From JAEZDR01 sp039811185 (GTDB lineage Bacteria; Bacteroidota; Bacteroidia; Chitinophagales; Chitinophagaceae), in assembly GCA_039811185.1 (NCBI GenBank), contig JBDHYF010000010.1, positions 19,106 to 83,105 of the forward strand: a stretch of DNA of 64,000 nucleotides, given 5' to 3'. Positions 7,516 through 16,580 of this stretch are shown in pieces. Numbering within the stretch: position 1 is the first letter of the stretch; each line of letters begins with the position of its first letter. The position numbers and the translations under genes were made by a program. The notes under the pieces are model-generated. The model ran no database searches, was not told where the DNA came from, and worked only from the letters and a program-made list of their open reading frames with translations.

Positions 7516-9384
7516 TCAGTGCTTTTCCAACTGTAAAAAATTATTGCTTTTATCAACGTCCGGGGTGTAGTGGTGTCCTGCTTGCACTGAAGCAATTTTC
7601 TTCCTGGTTTTCACAGGAATCAGTAACTCGGTATTTCCTCTTTCCCATACCGCAACAGAATAATGCAGCTGTTGTGTGCTGCCGTCCGTGTACAGGATTT
7701 TTAAATCAACAGGAAGGGGTTTTTCGCCCACCAGCTGGACATGAATGTAGTATCCGTTTTTGGTTTTTTTTGCAGACGTAACGGCCAGGTCGGGTACGCC
7801 ATCATCAAAAAACCAGCGCTTCCAAAACCAGTTTAAATTTTTTCCGGATGCTGTATTAAAGCAATTGAAGAAGTCGTAAGGCATGGGGTGTTTACCTTTC
7901 CATGTGTTCATGTAATGGTGCAGCGCAACAAAGAAAATGCTGTCGCCCAAAAGATCTTTCACGTATAGATAACCCATAGCAGGTTTGGGATAGTTGTTTA
8001 CAAAGGTGGCAGCGCCATTTGTTAACGTAGATAATGTGGTAACAGGCACATCGGCTTCTTTGCCTGCAATGTTTTGATAGCCCGCAACGCCGTATAAATT
8101 TGTAATTGAGCTGTCGATATAAGGTGTCAGCAGCCATTCGCCAATTGTTGCCCATCCCTCATCCATCCAGGCGTATTTTGTTTCGTTTGTACCCATGTAA
8201 AACGGGAAGAGGGTATGGAACATCTCGTGTACAGTAAGCTCAATCGTTTCTTCGCGGTTTTCAAGTGGATTATCGTTTGCCATCATCGGATACTCCATCT
8301 GATCCAGTCCCTGAAAAACAGTAAAATGCGGGTATGGATAGGGCCATTTAGGAAAATAAAAGCTCATGCCTTCCAGCGTTTTTCTTCCGTAGTTTACCAC
8401 TTCAAAAAAATCTTTCTGCGCTTTGTCGAATACCGCATCCACACGGCTGCGTCGCATAGTGGCGCTGTCAACAACAAGGCTGCTGCTTTTCCATATGTAG
8501 TGGTTGCTGAGTGCAAACACAAAATCGGTAACGTTGTCTGCTTCAAACTTCCAGCTGTGCAATAAATATCCCGGTTGTGTTATCAATTTTCTGAGGTGGT
8601 CTTCTGTCGTAATTACATCCGTAACGCCGTCTTCAGTTTCGGCCTTTTTCATTCTTGTAACAATCGTTGGCTGAAGAACTTCACCGGCATTTTTTAAATC
8701 GCCCGTCGCCCATACAATGTAGTCGGCCGGCACGGTAATCTGCGCTTTAAAATGGCAGAAATCGTTATAAAATTCCTGTTGTCCGTTGTAGGCAAAACGG
8801 TTCCATCCGTCAATGTCGTCGTACACGGCAATTCGCGGGAAAAAATAGGCAACGAAATGTGAGCCGCTGTCAACCATTCCGGTGCGCAGGTGCGATGTTT
8901 TATTGAGTGTGTAATGATAGTAAATGTTGAAATTTATTTTTGAATGAGGTGCAATCGGACTGACAGGAACTACTGCAAGTGTTCCGGCGTTATTGAAATA
9001 TTTTTCGTTCAGTTTTTTGCCGGAAACAAAAGCAGAATCTACCATTAATCCATCCGAAACATCTTCCGCTTTTAAAGGCATATTTCGTGCAACACCTTTT
9101 TTATAGATGTTTGGGTTGAGATGAAATACAACTTGCTTCAACGTGTCCGGACTGTTATTGTAGTACTCAATTTCGGCCTGTCCCGTCAGCAAACGGGTGC
9201 TGGGATCGAAAGTTACCTTCAGGTTGTAGCCGGCCGAGTTTTGCCAATAGTTTTTCCCCGGCAATCCGCTGCTGTCGCGGGTTTGCTTTACATAGGTTTG
9301 ATGAATGTTTAAAGGAACAGGAAGATGCTGGCTGTTTGCGCAAACCGACCACAGCACAGATAACATCAATAAAAAACTTCGCAT
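7516..9384 (-). CDS. Secreted M1-family zinc metallopeptidase
   Basis: Aminopeptidase-like zinc protease exported by a signal peptide (MRSFLLMLSVLWSVCANSQ). An N-terminal M1 beta-domain (FDPSTRLLTGQAEIEYYN) leads to the catalytic HEMFH motif followed after exactly 18 residues by the third zinc ligand Glu (WMDEGWATIGEW). The length of 622 residues fits Bacteroidota M1 paralogues. The canonical GxMEN substrate motif appears altered around GLDQMEYPMM, so exopeptidase specificity may differ. A -7-like CATATTTG lies at 9411-9404. The gap between this gene and dinB (9385-9513) holds no gene. Confidence 0.9.
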   Translation of the reverse strand: MRSFLLMLSVLWSVCANSQHLPVPLNIHQTYVKQTRDSSGLPGKNYWQNSAGYNLKVTFDPSTRLLTGQAEIEYYNNSPDTLKQVVFHLNPNIYKKGVARNMPLKAEDVSDGLMVDSAFVSGKKLNEKYFNNAGTLAVVPVSPIAPHSKINFNIYYHYTLNKTSHLRTGMVDSGSHFVAYFFPRIAVYDDIDGWNRFAYNGQQEFYNDFCHFKAQITVPADYIVWATGDLKNAGEVLQPTIVTRMKKAETEDGVTDVITTEDHLRKLITQPGYLLHSWKFEADNVTDFVFALSNHYIWKSSSLVVDSATMRRSRVDAVFDKAQKDFFEVVNYGRKTLEGMSFYFPKWPYPYPHFTVFQGLDQMEYPMMANDNPLENREETIELTVHEMFHTLFPFYMGTNETKYAWMDEGWATIGEWLLTPYIDSSITNLYGVAGYQNIAGKEADVPVTTLSTLTNGAATFVNNYPKPAMGYLYVKDLLGDSIFFVALHHYMNTWKGKHPMPYDFFNCFNTASGKNLNWFWKRWFFDDGVPDLAVTSAKKTKNGYYIHVQLVGEKPLPVDLKILYTDGSTQQLHYSVAVWERGNTELLIPVKTRKKIASVQAGHHYTPDVDKSNNFLQLEKH

Positions 9385-9513
9385 AGCTAGATAGATGAAG
9401 GCTCAAATATGCTGCTTTTTTTTGTGAAAGAAGGGGCACAAACTATTAAGGAGCAGTTGGATTTTAAGTGAGATAGAGCGCTTGAAGACAGCGATCGCAA
9501 AAAGGAATATATC

Positions 9514-10617
9514 CTAAAAAAGATGCAGCTGTCGCCCATTGTGATGTGAAATGCGCTGCGGACTTGCATGAAAGTTAGAAACGGAAATTCCGAGTAACCG
9601 GATTTTGTTTCCTTCTTCAAACGCAGCCGACATCAGCTCTTTGGCCGTTTCGGAAAGAGTAGAAAGATCGGCGATGGGTTCATCGAAAGAGCGGCTTCGT
9701 GTGATAATTTTAAAATGGCTGTATTTAATTTTTAAGGTGATGGTGCGTCCTTTCAAATTTTTTCGTTCGAGGCGCTCGTAAACGGTTGCTGCAATTTTGG
9801 TGAGCTCGAAGTGCATTTCTTCCAGCGTGGTGAGGTCGTAAGCAAAGGTATCCTCCGCGGCGAGCGACTTTGTTTCGCGGTATGGCTGCACCATCCGGTC
9901 GTCGATGCCTCTTACTATTTGGTAGTAAAATTTTCCGGCTTTTCCGAAACTGCTGATGAGGGCCGATTCGGTCCACTGTTTCAGGTCGGCGCCTGTATGT
10001 AAACCCATTGCTTTCATCCGCGCTGCCGTTACTTTTCCTACGCCATAAAATTTTTCTACCGGAAGGTTTTCCATGAAAGCCTCTACGGACGAGGGGCCGA
10101 TAAATTTCAGTCCATCGGGTTTGTTGATGTCGGAAGCAATTTTTGCAACAAATTTATTAATGGAAACACCGGCTGAGGCCGTGAGCTGCAGTTCGTTTTT
10201 GATGGCGGCTTTTATTTGCATGGCTACTTCAATGGCAGATCCTATGTTTTGCTTGTCGGTGGTTACATCGAGATAGGCTTCGTCGAGCGAGAGCGGTTCA
10301 ATCAGATCGGTATACCGGCGGAATATTTCATGAATTTTTTTTGATACTTCTTTGTAAGCCTCAAACCTCGGATATACGAAACGCACATGCGGACACAGCT
10401 TTAGGGCCTGGCGTGAAGGCATAGCGGACCGGATGCCGAATTTTCTTGCTTCGTAACTGGCAGCCGCCACCACACCGCCACGGCCTTCGGGCGAACCGCC
10501 CACCACCAGCGGCTTTCCGCGCAATGCCGGATTATCGCGCTGCTCAATCGATGCATAAAATGCATCCATATCTACATGAATAATTTTTCGTTGTATTAAG
10601 GCGGGCGTTTCCATCAT
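9514..10617 (-). CDS. dinB: DNA polymerase IV (Y family)
   Basis: Translesion DNA polymerase. Landmarks are VDMDAFYASIEQRDNP near residues 15-30 (first metal-binding Asp), PLSLDEAYLDVT near 103-114 (SxDE catalytic motif), helix-hairpin-helix VEKFYGVGKVTAARM near 180, and a little-finger domain. The 367-residue length is complete. It begins 4 nt after the dnaE2 stop and so forms the last gene of an imuA-imuB-dnaE2-dinB run, placing a canonical active Pol IV beside the mutasome polymerase. A beta-clamp binding tail is plausible at the end (RQLHLF). Confidence 0.95.
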   Translation of the reverse strand: MMETPALIQRKIIHVDMDAFYASIEQRDNPALRGKPLVVGGSPEGRGGVVAAASYEARKFGIRSAMPSRQALKLCPHVRFVYPRFEAYKEVSKKIHEIFRRYTDLIEPLSLDEAYLDVTTDKQNIGSAIEVAMQIKAAIKNELQLTASAGVSINKFVAKIASDINKPDGLKFIGPSSVEAFMENLPVEKFYGVGKVTAARMKAMGLHTGADLKQWTESALISSFGKAGKFYYQIVRGIDDRMVQPYRETKSLAAEDTFAYDLTTLEEMHFELTKIAATVYERLERKNLKGRTITLKIKYSHFKIITRSRSFDEPIADLSTLSETAKELMSAAFEEGNKIRLLGISVSNFHASPQRISHHNGRQLHLF

Positions 10618-10621
10618 TATT

Positions 10622-13600
10622 CTATTTAAAATTTCTTCCCGCAGGGAAAATTTCCCCTTGTTTTATTGCTGCATGAGTTGGCCTCAGGGTTGCAATATAG
10701 CTGCTTCCACCTTCATCGGCTCTCGAAAGTGTTTGAACAGCTTCAGCATGCTCCGACACAGGAAGTTGTTTTAATAAAGCAGTCATATTGTGGCATTTTT
10801 CAACCATTACGTGTATTACACTACCTTCTATCTGCACCCGGCCTTCTGCCAGTAATAAAGTAGCATGAATAATTTCTTTGCGATACTGCTCGAATATTTT
10901 TTTAAACACCACTAAATTGGCCACACCTGTTTCGTCTTCGATAGTGATAAAAACCACGCCGCTCGCAGTGCCGGGGCGCTGCCTGACAAGCACAAGGCCC
11001 GACACTTTAACCCGGTCGCCATTTTTTAATTGCGACAGATATTTTGCGGCTGTAATGTGTAAAAGCGAAAGTTTTTCCCTAACCAAACTTACCGGATGGC
11101 CTTTTAAGGAAAGGGAAGAGGTGCTGTAGTCGCGAAAGATGTGTTCGGCTGCCGTAAGGGCGGGCAGGTTTACTTTTTCTTCAGGGGGAAGCGGGTGTCC
11201 GGTAAACATGCCGGTAGGGCGGTCGCTTAATGCAGATACTTCCCAAAGTGCCTCCCGCCTGTCGAGCCCCATCGACCGGAAGGCATCTGCATCGGCAAGC
11301 CTTTCTATGGTGCCAAAAGAAACACCCGCCTCCGATAAAGCGTGTACATGGCGGTAGGGTTGCACACGGCCGGCTACCAGTTTTTGTATATCGGCTTCTG
11401 CCAAACCTTTTATTTGTCGGAATCCTAAACGCAGCGCGTAGTAGTTACCCGATTTTTCTTCCAGCGTATTATCCCATAAAGATTCATTTACATCAACAGG
11501 CAGCACCTCTACACCGTGTTTTTTGGCATCAGAAACAATTTGTGCGGGCTGATAAAAACCCATGGGCATACTGTTAAGCAAAGCAGCTGCAAATACATCC
11601 GGATAGAAGCATTTCATCCACGAGGATACATATACCAACAAAGCAAAGCTCGCTGCATGGCTTTCCGGAAATCCATAGCTGCCAAATCCTTCCAGTTGCC
11701 GGAAAACACGTTTGGCAAAATCTTCTTTATAACCTTTCGCTACCATTCCTTTTATCAGCTTTTTTTCCCAGTCGCTCACTTTTCCTTTTGCCTTAAATGT
11801 GGCCATACTGCGGCGCAGCCCATCGGCTTCGGCCGGTGTAAATCCTGCGGCTACAATTGCTATTTCCATAGCCTGCTCCTGAAAAAGCGGCACGCCGAGG
11901 GTACGCCCTAAAATTTCTTCGAGCTCTGCCGACGGGTATTCCACAGGCTCTTGTCCGTTGCGCCTTCTTAAATAAGGATGCACCATATCGCCCTGAATGG
12001 GGCCGGGCCTTACAATTGCCACTTCAATTACTAAATCGTAAAAACATTTCGGCTTCAAACGCGGCAGCATCGTCATTTGTGCCCGGCTTTCTATCTGAAA
12101 AACACCAATCGTATCGGCCTCGCTAATCATCTCATAAACTTCCGGAACATCTTGCGGAATATTTGCCAGCGTCAGGTGTAGTCCATAATGTTTTTTAGCA
12201 AGATCGAACCCTTTGCGTATACAGGTAAGCATGCCCAGTGCAAGCACATCTACTTTTAAAAAACCCAATACTTCAATATCGTCTTTATTCCATTCTATGC
12301 AGGTTCGGTTTTCCATTCTTGCATTCAAAATGGGGCAGAGGTCGGAGAGTTTATCCTGCGTAATTACAAAGCCGCCGGTATGCTGCCCCAGTTGCCGCGG
12401 AAATCCGATATACTGTGCCGTAAGTTGAAATATTTTTTTAAGATGAGGATCGCCCGGATCAAATCCTTCAGAAGAAGCGCGGTTGCCATTCAGCCACTCT
12501 TCGGTAAACTCCCATCCCGAGCCCGAAAGCCGGCTAATGGCATCGAGCGAAAGCCCCATTGCCTTACCCACATCTCTTATAGCACTTTTATAATGTACCT
12601 GTGTTACCGTGGCTACAATGGCAGCGCGATCACGACCATATTTTTCGTAGATATACTGAATCACTTCTTCACGCCTTTCGTGTTCAAAGTCCACATCAAT
12701 ATCCGGAGGTTCGTTTCGTGCATCCGACATAAAGCGGGCAAACAGCAGCTTAAATTTTGACGGATCTACCGAAGTGATGCCGAGGCAGTAACAGACCACC
12801 GAATTGGCTGCTGAACCGCGCCCCTGACAAAGGATGCCTCTTTTTCTTGCAAAAGATACCAGATCGTATACTGTTAAGAAGTAGGCTGCATAATTTTTTC
12901 GTTTAATAAAACCGAGTTCATGACAGATGATTTTTTTAAGATGTGCCGGTATGGGAACACCCAATTTTTCCTCTGCACCCTGCCATACCAAATGCTGTAA
13001 CGATTCCTGCGGCGTTTGGTTGGGAGAAGTGATTTCTTCGGGATACACATACTTCAGTTCGTTAAGTGAAAAACGGCAGGCATCCGCAATTTTTTCGGCC
13101 TGGCGGATGGCTTCGGGATACTGACTAAACAGCCGGTGCATTTCTTCGGCCGGTTTCAGGTGCCGTTCAGCATTTTGATGCAAACGAAAGCCGGCCTGCT
13201 GTAGGGTACATTTTTCACGGATGCAGGTGAGCACATCCTGCAATTGGCGGCGTTCTGCATGATGGTAATGTACATCGTTGGTAGCTACAAGAGGAGCATT
13301 TAACTGAAGCGCCAGTTGTGCAATCCGGTAAAGTCTTTTGTTATCGTTGGCAAGATAAGAGCGGGTTGCGCTGAGGTAAAGATGGCTGCCTAAAACAGTT
13401 TTAAAACGGGCTGCGGCAGCTTTAAAATCTTCATCAAAATCGAATGAAGTATTTAACGACAAAGGAGGAATCAGAATAAAGATAATGTCGCTTCCCATCT
13501 GGTTTAAATCGGCAGCATAAAGGTGGCAGTTGCCTTTTTCGGCGCGGAGGTTTCCTTCGGAAAGAAGGGCTGATAAACGGGCATAGCCCTTTTTATTAAT

Positions 13601-13840
13601 CGGATATGCAAGCAGGCTTGGCCCGTCAATTAAATCCAGTCGGCAGGCGGGGATGATGCGGATGTTTTTGCCTTTTGCGGCGCTATACGCTCTTACCACT
13701 CCTGCCAGCGTATTGCGGTCGGTAATGGCAATGGCAGTATAGCCTAAAGCAATTGCCTGGTTTACCATTTCTTCGGGGTGCGATCCGCCACGCAGAAAGC
13801 TGAAGTTGGTAGTTATTTGTAATTCGGTATACTTCATCAT
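10622..13840 (-). CDS. dnaE2: Error-prone DNA polymerase III alpha subunit (ImuC)
   Basis: C-family polymerase for damage-induced mutagenesis. It has an N-terminal PHP domain (YTELQITTNFSFLRGGSHPEE), the palm with PDIDVDFEHERR near 378-389 (catalytic Asp pair), the third Asp in FLKVDVLALGM near 530, a helix-hairpin-helix region (YGFPESHAASFALLVY) and a C-terminal OB domain (VKVSGLVLVRQRPGTA). Length 1072 residues is typical of DnaE2 rather than replicative DnaE. The gene abuts imuB (stop at 13841) and precedes dinB by 4 nt. A second ATG at 13837 is equally possible. Confidence 0.95.
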   Translation of the reverse strand: MMKYTELQITTNFSFLRGGSHPEEMVNQAIALGYTAIAITDRNTLAGVVRAYSAAKGKNIRIIPACRLDLIDGPSLLAYPINKKGYARLSALLSEGNLRAEKGNCHLYAADLNQMGSDIIFILIPPLSLNTSFDFDEDFKAAAARFKTVLGSHLYLSATRSYLANDNKRLYRIAQLALQLNAPLVATNDVHYHHAERRQLQDVLTCIREKCTLQQAGFRLHQNAERHLKPAEEMHRLFSQYPEAIRQAEKIADACRFSLNELKYVYPEEITSPNQTPQESLQHLVWQGAEEKLGVPIPAHLKKIICHELGFIKRKNYAAYFLTVYDLVSFARKRGILCQGRGSAANSVVCYCLGITSVDPSKFKLLFARFMSDARNEPPDIDVDFEHERREEVIQYIYEKYGRDRAAIVATVTQVHYKSAIRDVGKAMGLSLDAISRLSGSGWEFTEEWLNGNRASSEGFDPGDPHLKKIFQLTAQYIGFPRQLGQHTGGFVITQDKLSDLCPILNARMENRTCIEWNKDDIEVLGFLKVDVLALGMLTCIRKGFDLAKKHYGLHLTLANIPQDVPEVYEMISEADTIGVFQIESRAQMTMLPRLKPKCFYDLVIEVAIVRPGPIQGDMVHPYLRRRNGQEPVEYPSAELEEILGRTLGVPLFQEQAMEIAIVAAGFTPAEADGLRRSMATFKAKGKVSDWEKKLIKGMVAKGYKEDFAKRVFRQLEGFGSYGFPESHAASFALLVYVSSWMKCFYPDVFAAALLNSMPMGFYQPAQIVSDAKKHGVEVLPVDVNESLWDNTLEEKSGNYYALRLGFRQIKGLAEADIQKLVAGRVQPYRHVHALSEAGVSFGTIERLADADAFRSMGLDRREALWEVSALSDRPTGMFTGHPLPPEEKVNLPALTAAEHIFRDYSTSSLSLKGHPVSLVREKLSLLHITAAKYLSQLKNGDRVKVSGLVLVRQRPGTASGVVFITIEDETGVANLVVFKKIFEQYRKEIIHATLLLAEGRVQIEGSVIHVMVEKCHNMTALLKQLPVSEHAEAVQTLSRADEGGSSYIATLRPTHAAIKQGEIFPAGRNFK

Positions 13841-15334
13841 TTATGCAAAAAATCCGTGAACAAACCATTGAGGATCTCCGGCTCCGTAATGGCCGGAGCG
13901 GAACAGCCAGAAGCGGCCGCCTTCTTCATCTTCAATACAATAATAATCCCGCACAAGGCCGTTTTGCAACCACCATTCCTGTTCAATTCTTTCCGGCCCA
14001 TCGGCTTTTATTACTTTGTGCAGCCGGCCCTTGTAACGAAACAGCATGGGCGGATAATCGGGCAGCGGAACCGTTACATCGATGCGCTCGGGAGCAGGTA
14101 ATAGATGAACGGGACGAGGCAGGTCGGTACGCCATTCCGTTTGCGGATTTTCGTTGAGTGATGCGGCCATCTTTATACTTCGTGTGGGCCAGTAATGTTG
14201 TTGCGGCAGATAGCGTTTAATGGCGTTGCTGCCGGCACGGTTGGCAATCCGGTCTAACAATTCTGCCACTTCTTTTATGTTGTTGTGTGAAGAGGCAGCC
14301 CAAAGCGCTTCCTGCCCGCTGCCCAGCTCTTCTGTTATGGGTGCTTGCAGCGTAAACAACTCTATACCAAGCGCCGGTTCTATGGTGGCAATGCGGGGCT
14401 CGAAAAGTTTCAGTAAATGAGTGGCATTGCGCGAAGCCGATCCTGTAGAAATGCTTATTTGCTGTATGTTGCCGTCTATTCGATAGCCTTTAAATACGCA
14501 TTTTCTGAGCCCTCTGCTTTTTTTATGTAGCTGCCTGCAAATATCTTCTATAAGGGTTTTCAGCGCCATTTCTATAGCGGTGGCCGTGCGCACAGGCTCT
14601 AAACAAGGCAGCCTGCTCTGAAAAGGCTCTTCCGGCTGAACGGGCTGAATGTATTCTTCCTCTTGCCCCAATGCCTGCCGGATGCGGCTAAGCAGTGTTT
14701 CTCCGAACCGCCGTTTTAAAGAATAAGCGGGAATCTGTACAATATTTTTAATTTGATGGAGCCCCAGCTTATGTAGTTTTTGCAGTGTGTGTGTTTCCAA
14801 TCGTAATGCAGCAGGAGGCAGTGGCAGCAAGGCATGTAACTGCATGGCGGGGGCTATGTTCTCTGTGTGGCTAAAGCGTGCAACAGCCCATGCACAGCCA
14901 ATGGTGTCGGCCATGGCTGCCCTTATGTTGTATCCCGCTGCACGAATTTTTGTGCAGATGTTTTGCAGATAAGGTTGTTCGCCTCCCCACAGGTGGGGGC
15001 ATCCGCTTACGTCGAGCATCAGTCCGTCGGCTCCATCTGTTGCTGCACTTGGCGTAAAGCGGATGCACCATTCTGCTATTTTATGCAGCAGGTTTGCTGT
15101 TTGTTGCGGCTCATCTTCGAAAAGCCGGAGTGTGGGTATCAGTGCGCGGCAATCGGCAACTGCCATGCCCGCATATACACCTTTTTGGCGGGCGGCTTCG
15201 CTGGCTGCTTTTACCATCATTTTTCCTTTTTCAGGTGCTGCCGTTACGAAGGCGGTGTGTTGTAAGTGCGGGTAAAGCCGCAGCAACCGGTCGATGCTGA
15301 AATTCGGGAACCATATAGAAACATATCTTTTCAT
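13841..15334 (-). CDS. imuB: ImuB, Y-family polymerase-like mutasome scaffold
   Basis: Catalytically inactive Y-family homologue that in characterised systems bridges ImuA, DnaE2 and the beta clamp. The protein starts MKRYVSIWFPNFSIDRLLR; the place where active Y-polymerases have the metal-binding DxD carries IWFPNFS instead, so the first catalytic Asp is absent. The region DGLMLDVSGCPHLWGG corresponds to the SxDE segment and lacks its acidic pair. A C-terminal ~150-residue extension ends in a WLFR-rich beta region. Length 497 residues is typical. It is 2 nt downstream of imuA and directly abuts dnaE2. Confidence 0.92.
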   Translation of the reverse strand: MKRYVSIWFPNFSIDRLLRLYPHLQHTAFVTAAPEKGKMMVKAASEAARQKGVYAGMAVADCRALIPTLRLFEDEPQQTANLLHKIAEWCIRFTPSAATDGADGLMLDVSGCPHLWGGEQPYLQNICTKIRAAGYNIRAAMADTIGCAWAVARFSHTENIAPAMQLHALLPLPPAALRLETHTLQKLHKLGLHQIKNIVQIPAYSLKRRFGETLLSRIRQALGQEEEYIQPVQPEEPFQSRLPCLEPVRTATAIEMALKTLIEDICRQLHKKSRGLRKCVFKGYRIDGNIQQISISTGSASRNATHLLKLFEPRIATIEPALGIELFTLQAPITEELGSGQEALWAASSHNNIKEVAELLDRIANRAGSNAIKRYLPQQHYWPTRSIKMAASLNENPQTEWRTDLPRPVHLLPAPERIDVTVPLPDYPPMLFRYKGRLHKVIKADGPERIEQEWWLQNGLVRDYYCIEDEEGGRFWLFRSGHYGAGDPQWFVHGFFA

Positions 15335-15336
15335 AG

Positions 15337-16071
15337 TTAACCTGTTTTACGTGTGTCCATGCTGATGACAGTATGATGAGGCTTGTTTATTTGATGGAAA
15401 CGGTTATTCACCCATTCTATTTCCCATTGTTGCGGGCGGCCGTTACGCACTTTGGTGAGCTGTACATTCCATTTAGGGAAGCCTACGCCCGGCATATTTG
15501 CTGTTTCGGAAGGAAGGGGTTGTATGCGCCAGCGGGTGAGACAGGCTAAGGTGTTTTCCTGTAGAGGGCGATGGCGGTGAATGATACCCGTTGTACCGCT
15601 TTTTTCTACGGCAAGCTGCAAACGCCGCGATTCAGTGAAGCTGAGGTTTTTCAATTCGCCTATTACACAGGTAAGGGCGTTGCATTTTAGCGATTCTTCA
15701 AGGGTCCAGAAAAGGTCTTTTTTGTTGGGCAGATGAACAAAAACAAACTGATGTGGGTGGAGTCCGAAGAGCTTTAAAGCCGGTGGAAAAACAAGCGGGG
15801 AAGGGCTTATCCATAAACAGATGCTTTGGGGTTGACAAAGGCTGTGGAGGAGTGCGGCAATGAAGCCGTTGGTGGCAGCCGATTCTTGCGGTTGGTGGCT
15901 GATAAATTCATGTACGGTGGCTGTTGGGAAGCGGTGGTTTGGGAAAGCGGTTTGGAAGATACGAAGGCCGGCAGAAGACGGTTGTTGTTGCGGCTGTTTA
16001 GGAGTGGAGAGGCGGATAATCTCTTGTTGGAGATGCCCGAGGAGTTCATATTTTTTATTTTCCGGTTTCAT
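15337..16071 (-). CDS. imuA: ImuA, RecA-like mutasome protein
   Basis: First gene of the mutagenesis operon. The 244-residue product starts MKPENKKYELLGHLQQEI and has the ImuA layout: a VHEFIS segment (the 'E' of the core), ICLWISPSPLVFPPAL, a LFWTLEESLKC stretch and a CVIGELKNL strand. It lacks a recognisable Walker A motif, as is usual in Bacteroidota ImuA. In mycobacterial and proteobacterial systems ImuA acts with ImuB and DnaE2 in SOS mutagenesis. Identification rests partly on its position, 2 nt before imuB. A 17-bp palindrome lies 41 bp upstream. Confidence 0.85.
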   Translation of the reverse strand: MKPENKKYELLGHLQQEIIRLSTPKQPQQQPSSAGLRIFQTAFPNHRFPTATVHEFISHQPQESAATNGFIAALLHSLCQPQSICLWISPSPLVFPPALKLFGLHPHQFVFVHLPNKKDLFWTLEESLKCNALTCVIGELKNLSFTESRRLQLAVEKSGTTGIIHRHRPLQENTLACLTRWRIQPLPSETANMPGVGFPKWNVQLTKVRNGRPQQWEIEWVNNRFHQINKPHHTVISMDTRKTG

Positions 16072-16096
16072 GGGGTTTTGTAAAAGCCGTGAAGGA

Positions 16097-16129
16097 CGAA
16101 GGTAGCTATAATGCTAAAATAATTAGCAA
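16097..16129 (-). promoter_or_regulatory. Candidate imuA operon promoter
   Basis: Minus strand: TTG at 16129-16127, a 22-nt spacer, then TACCTTCG at 16104-16097, one mismatch from TAnnTTTG. The imuA ATG is at 16071, leaving a leader of about 20 nt. The spacer is filled almost completely by the palindrome at 16112-16128, a position that would allow repression. Confidence 0.45.
16112..16128. promoter_or_regulatory. 17-bp palindrome, candidate SOS-type operator
   Basis: TGCTAA (16112-16117) and TTAGCA (16123-16128) form perfect 6-bp arms around AATAA. It sits between the candidate -33 and -7 boxes of the imuA promoter. No lexA is in the window and the regulator is unknown; the site is named from geometry only. 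Confidence 0.5.
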
Positions 16130-16211
16130 TCCATGGTTTAAAAAACAGCGATTCATTCATGAGTTTATGGTATTTTTCTGATGGCAATAATTTTTTGAAA
16201 AAAGATTTTTT

Positions 16212-16237
16212 TTTGAAGTGAAGAACCATCATATTTG
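16212..16237 (+). promoter_or_regulatory. Candidate tRNA-Asp promoter
   Basis: TTTG (16211-16214) and CATATTTG (16230-16237; 7 of 8 matches to TAnnTTTG) lie about 37 bp before the tRNA. The spacer of about 15 nt is shorter than usual, so this is a weak call. Confidence 0.35.
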
Positions 16238-16274
16238 CACTCCCAAAACGGAACAGTTCTTATAACAAAATATT

Positions 16275-16348
16275 GGATCGGTAGTTCAGTTGGTTAGAAT
16301 GCTGCCCTGTCACGGCAGAGGTCGCGGGTTCGAGTCCCGTCCGGTCCG
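16275..16348 (+). tRNA. tRNA-Asp (GTC)
   Basis: A 74-nt cloverleaf: acceptor GGATCGG/CCGGTCC (one T-G wobble), D-arm GTTCAGTTGGTTAGAAT, anticodon arm TGCCC-TGTCACG-style loop with anticodon GTC, and a T-arm CGGG-TTCGAGT-CCCG. Discriminator G at 16348. CCA is not encoded (GCA follows). It ends upstream of an AT-rich three-gene island and has a hairpin terminator just downstream. Confidence 0.95.
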
Positions 16349-16361
16349 CAGATTTTAAGAT

Positions 16362-16400
16362 AAATGCCTTGTAAGTTAATTGCAAGGCATTTTTATTTTG
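16362..16400 (+). terminator. Intrinsic terminator after tRNA-Asp
   Basis: Arms AAATGCCTTG (16362-16371) and CAAGGCATTT (16383-16392) form a perfect 10-bp stem with an 11-nt loop, followed by a T-rich run. It lies 13 bp behind the tRNA. Confidence 0.75.
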
Positions 16401-16580
16401 GGAAAATGAAATAAGCCTTAGCCAGCCACGGAGAGTGGTTTTGATTTGAGGAGTGGGATGGGCTAAGTGTTTTTGAATTAGTTAGATAGGTAAACTTTAG
16501 CCCGATTTTCTAATAGAACCAGAACGTACCGTTGACTAACACGACGGAGACGAAATAGAAGTAAGAAGGTTGTCAACAAA

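Noticed and set aside
16349..16580. Attachment-site duplication of the tRNA-Asp 3' end
   Set aside because: I looked for a repeat of the tRNA T-arm and acceptor sequence near 19.0-19.2 kb and did not find one, so no integration site is claimed.
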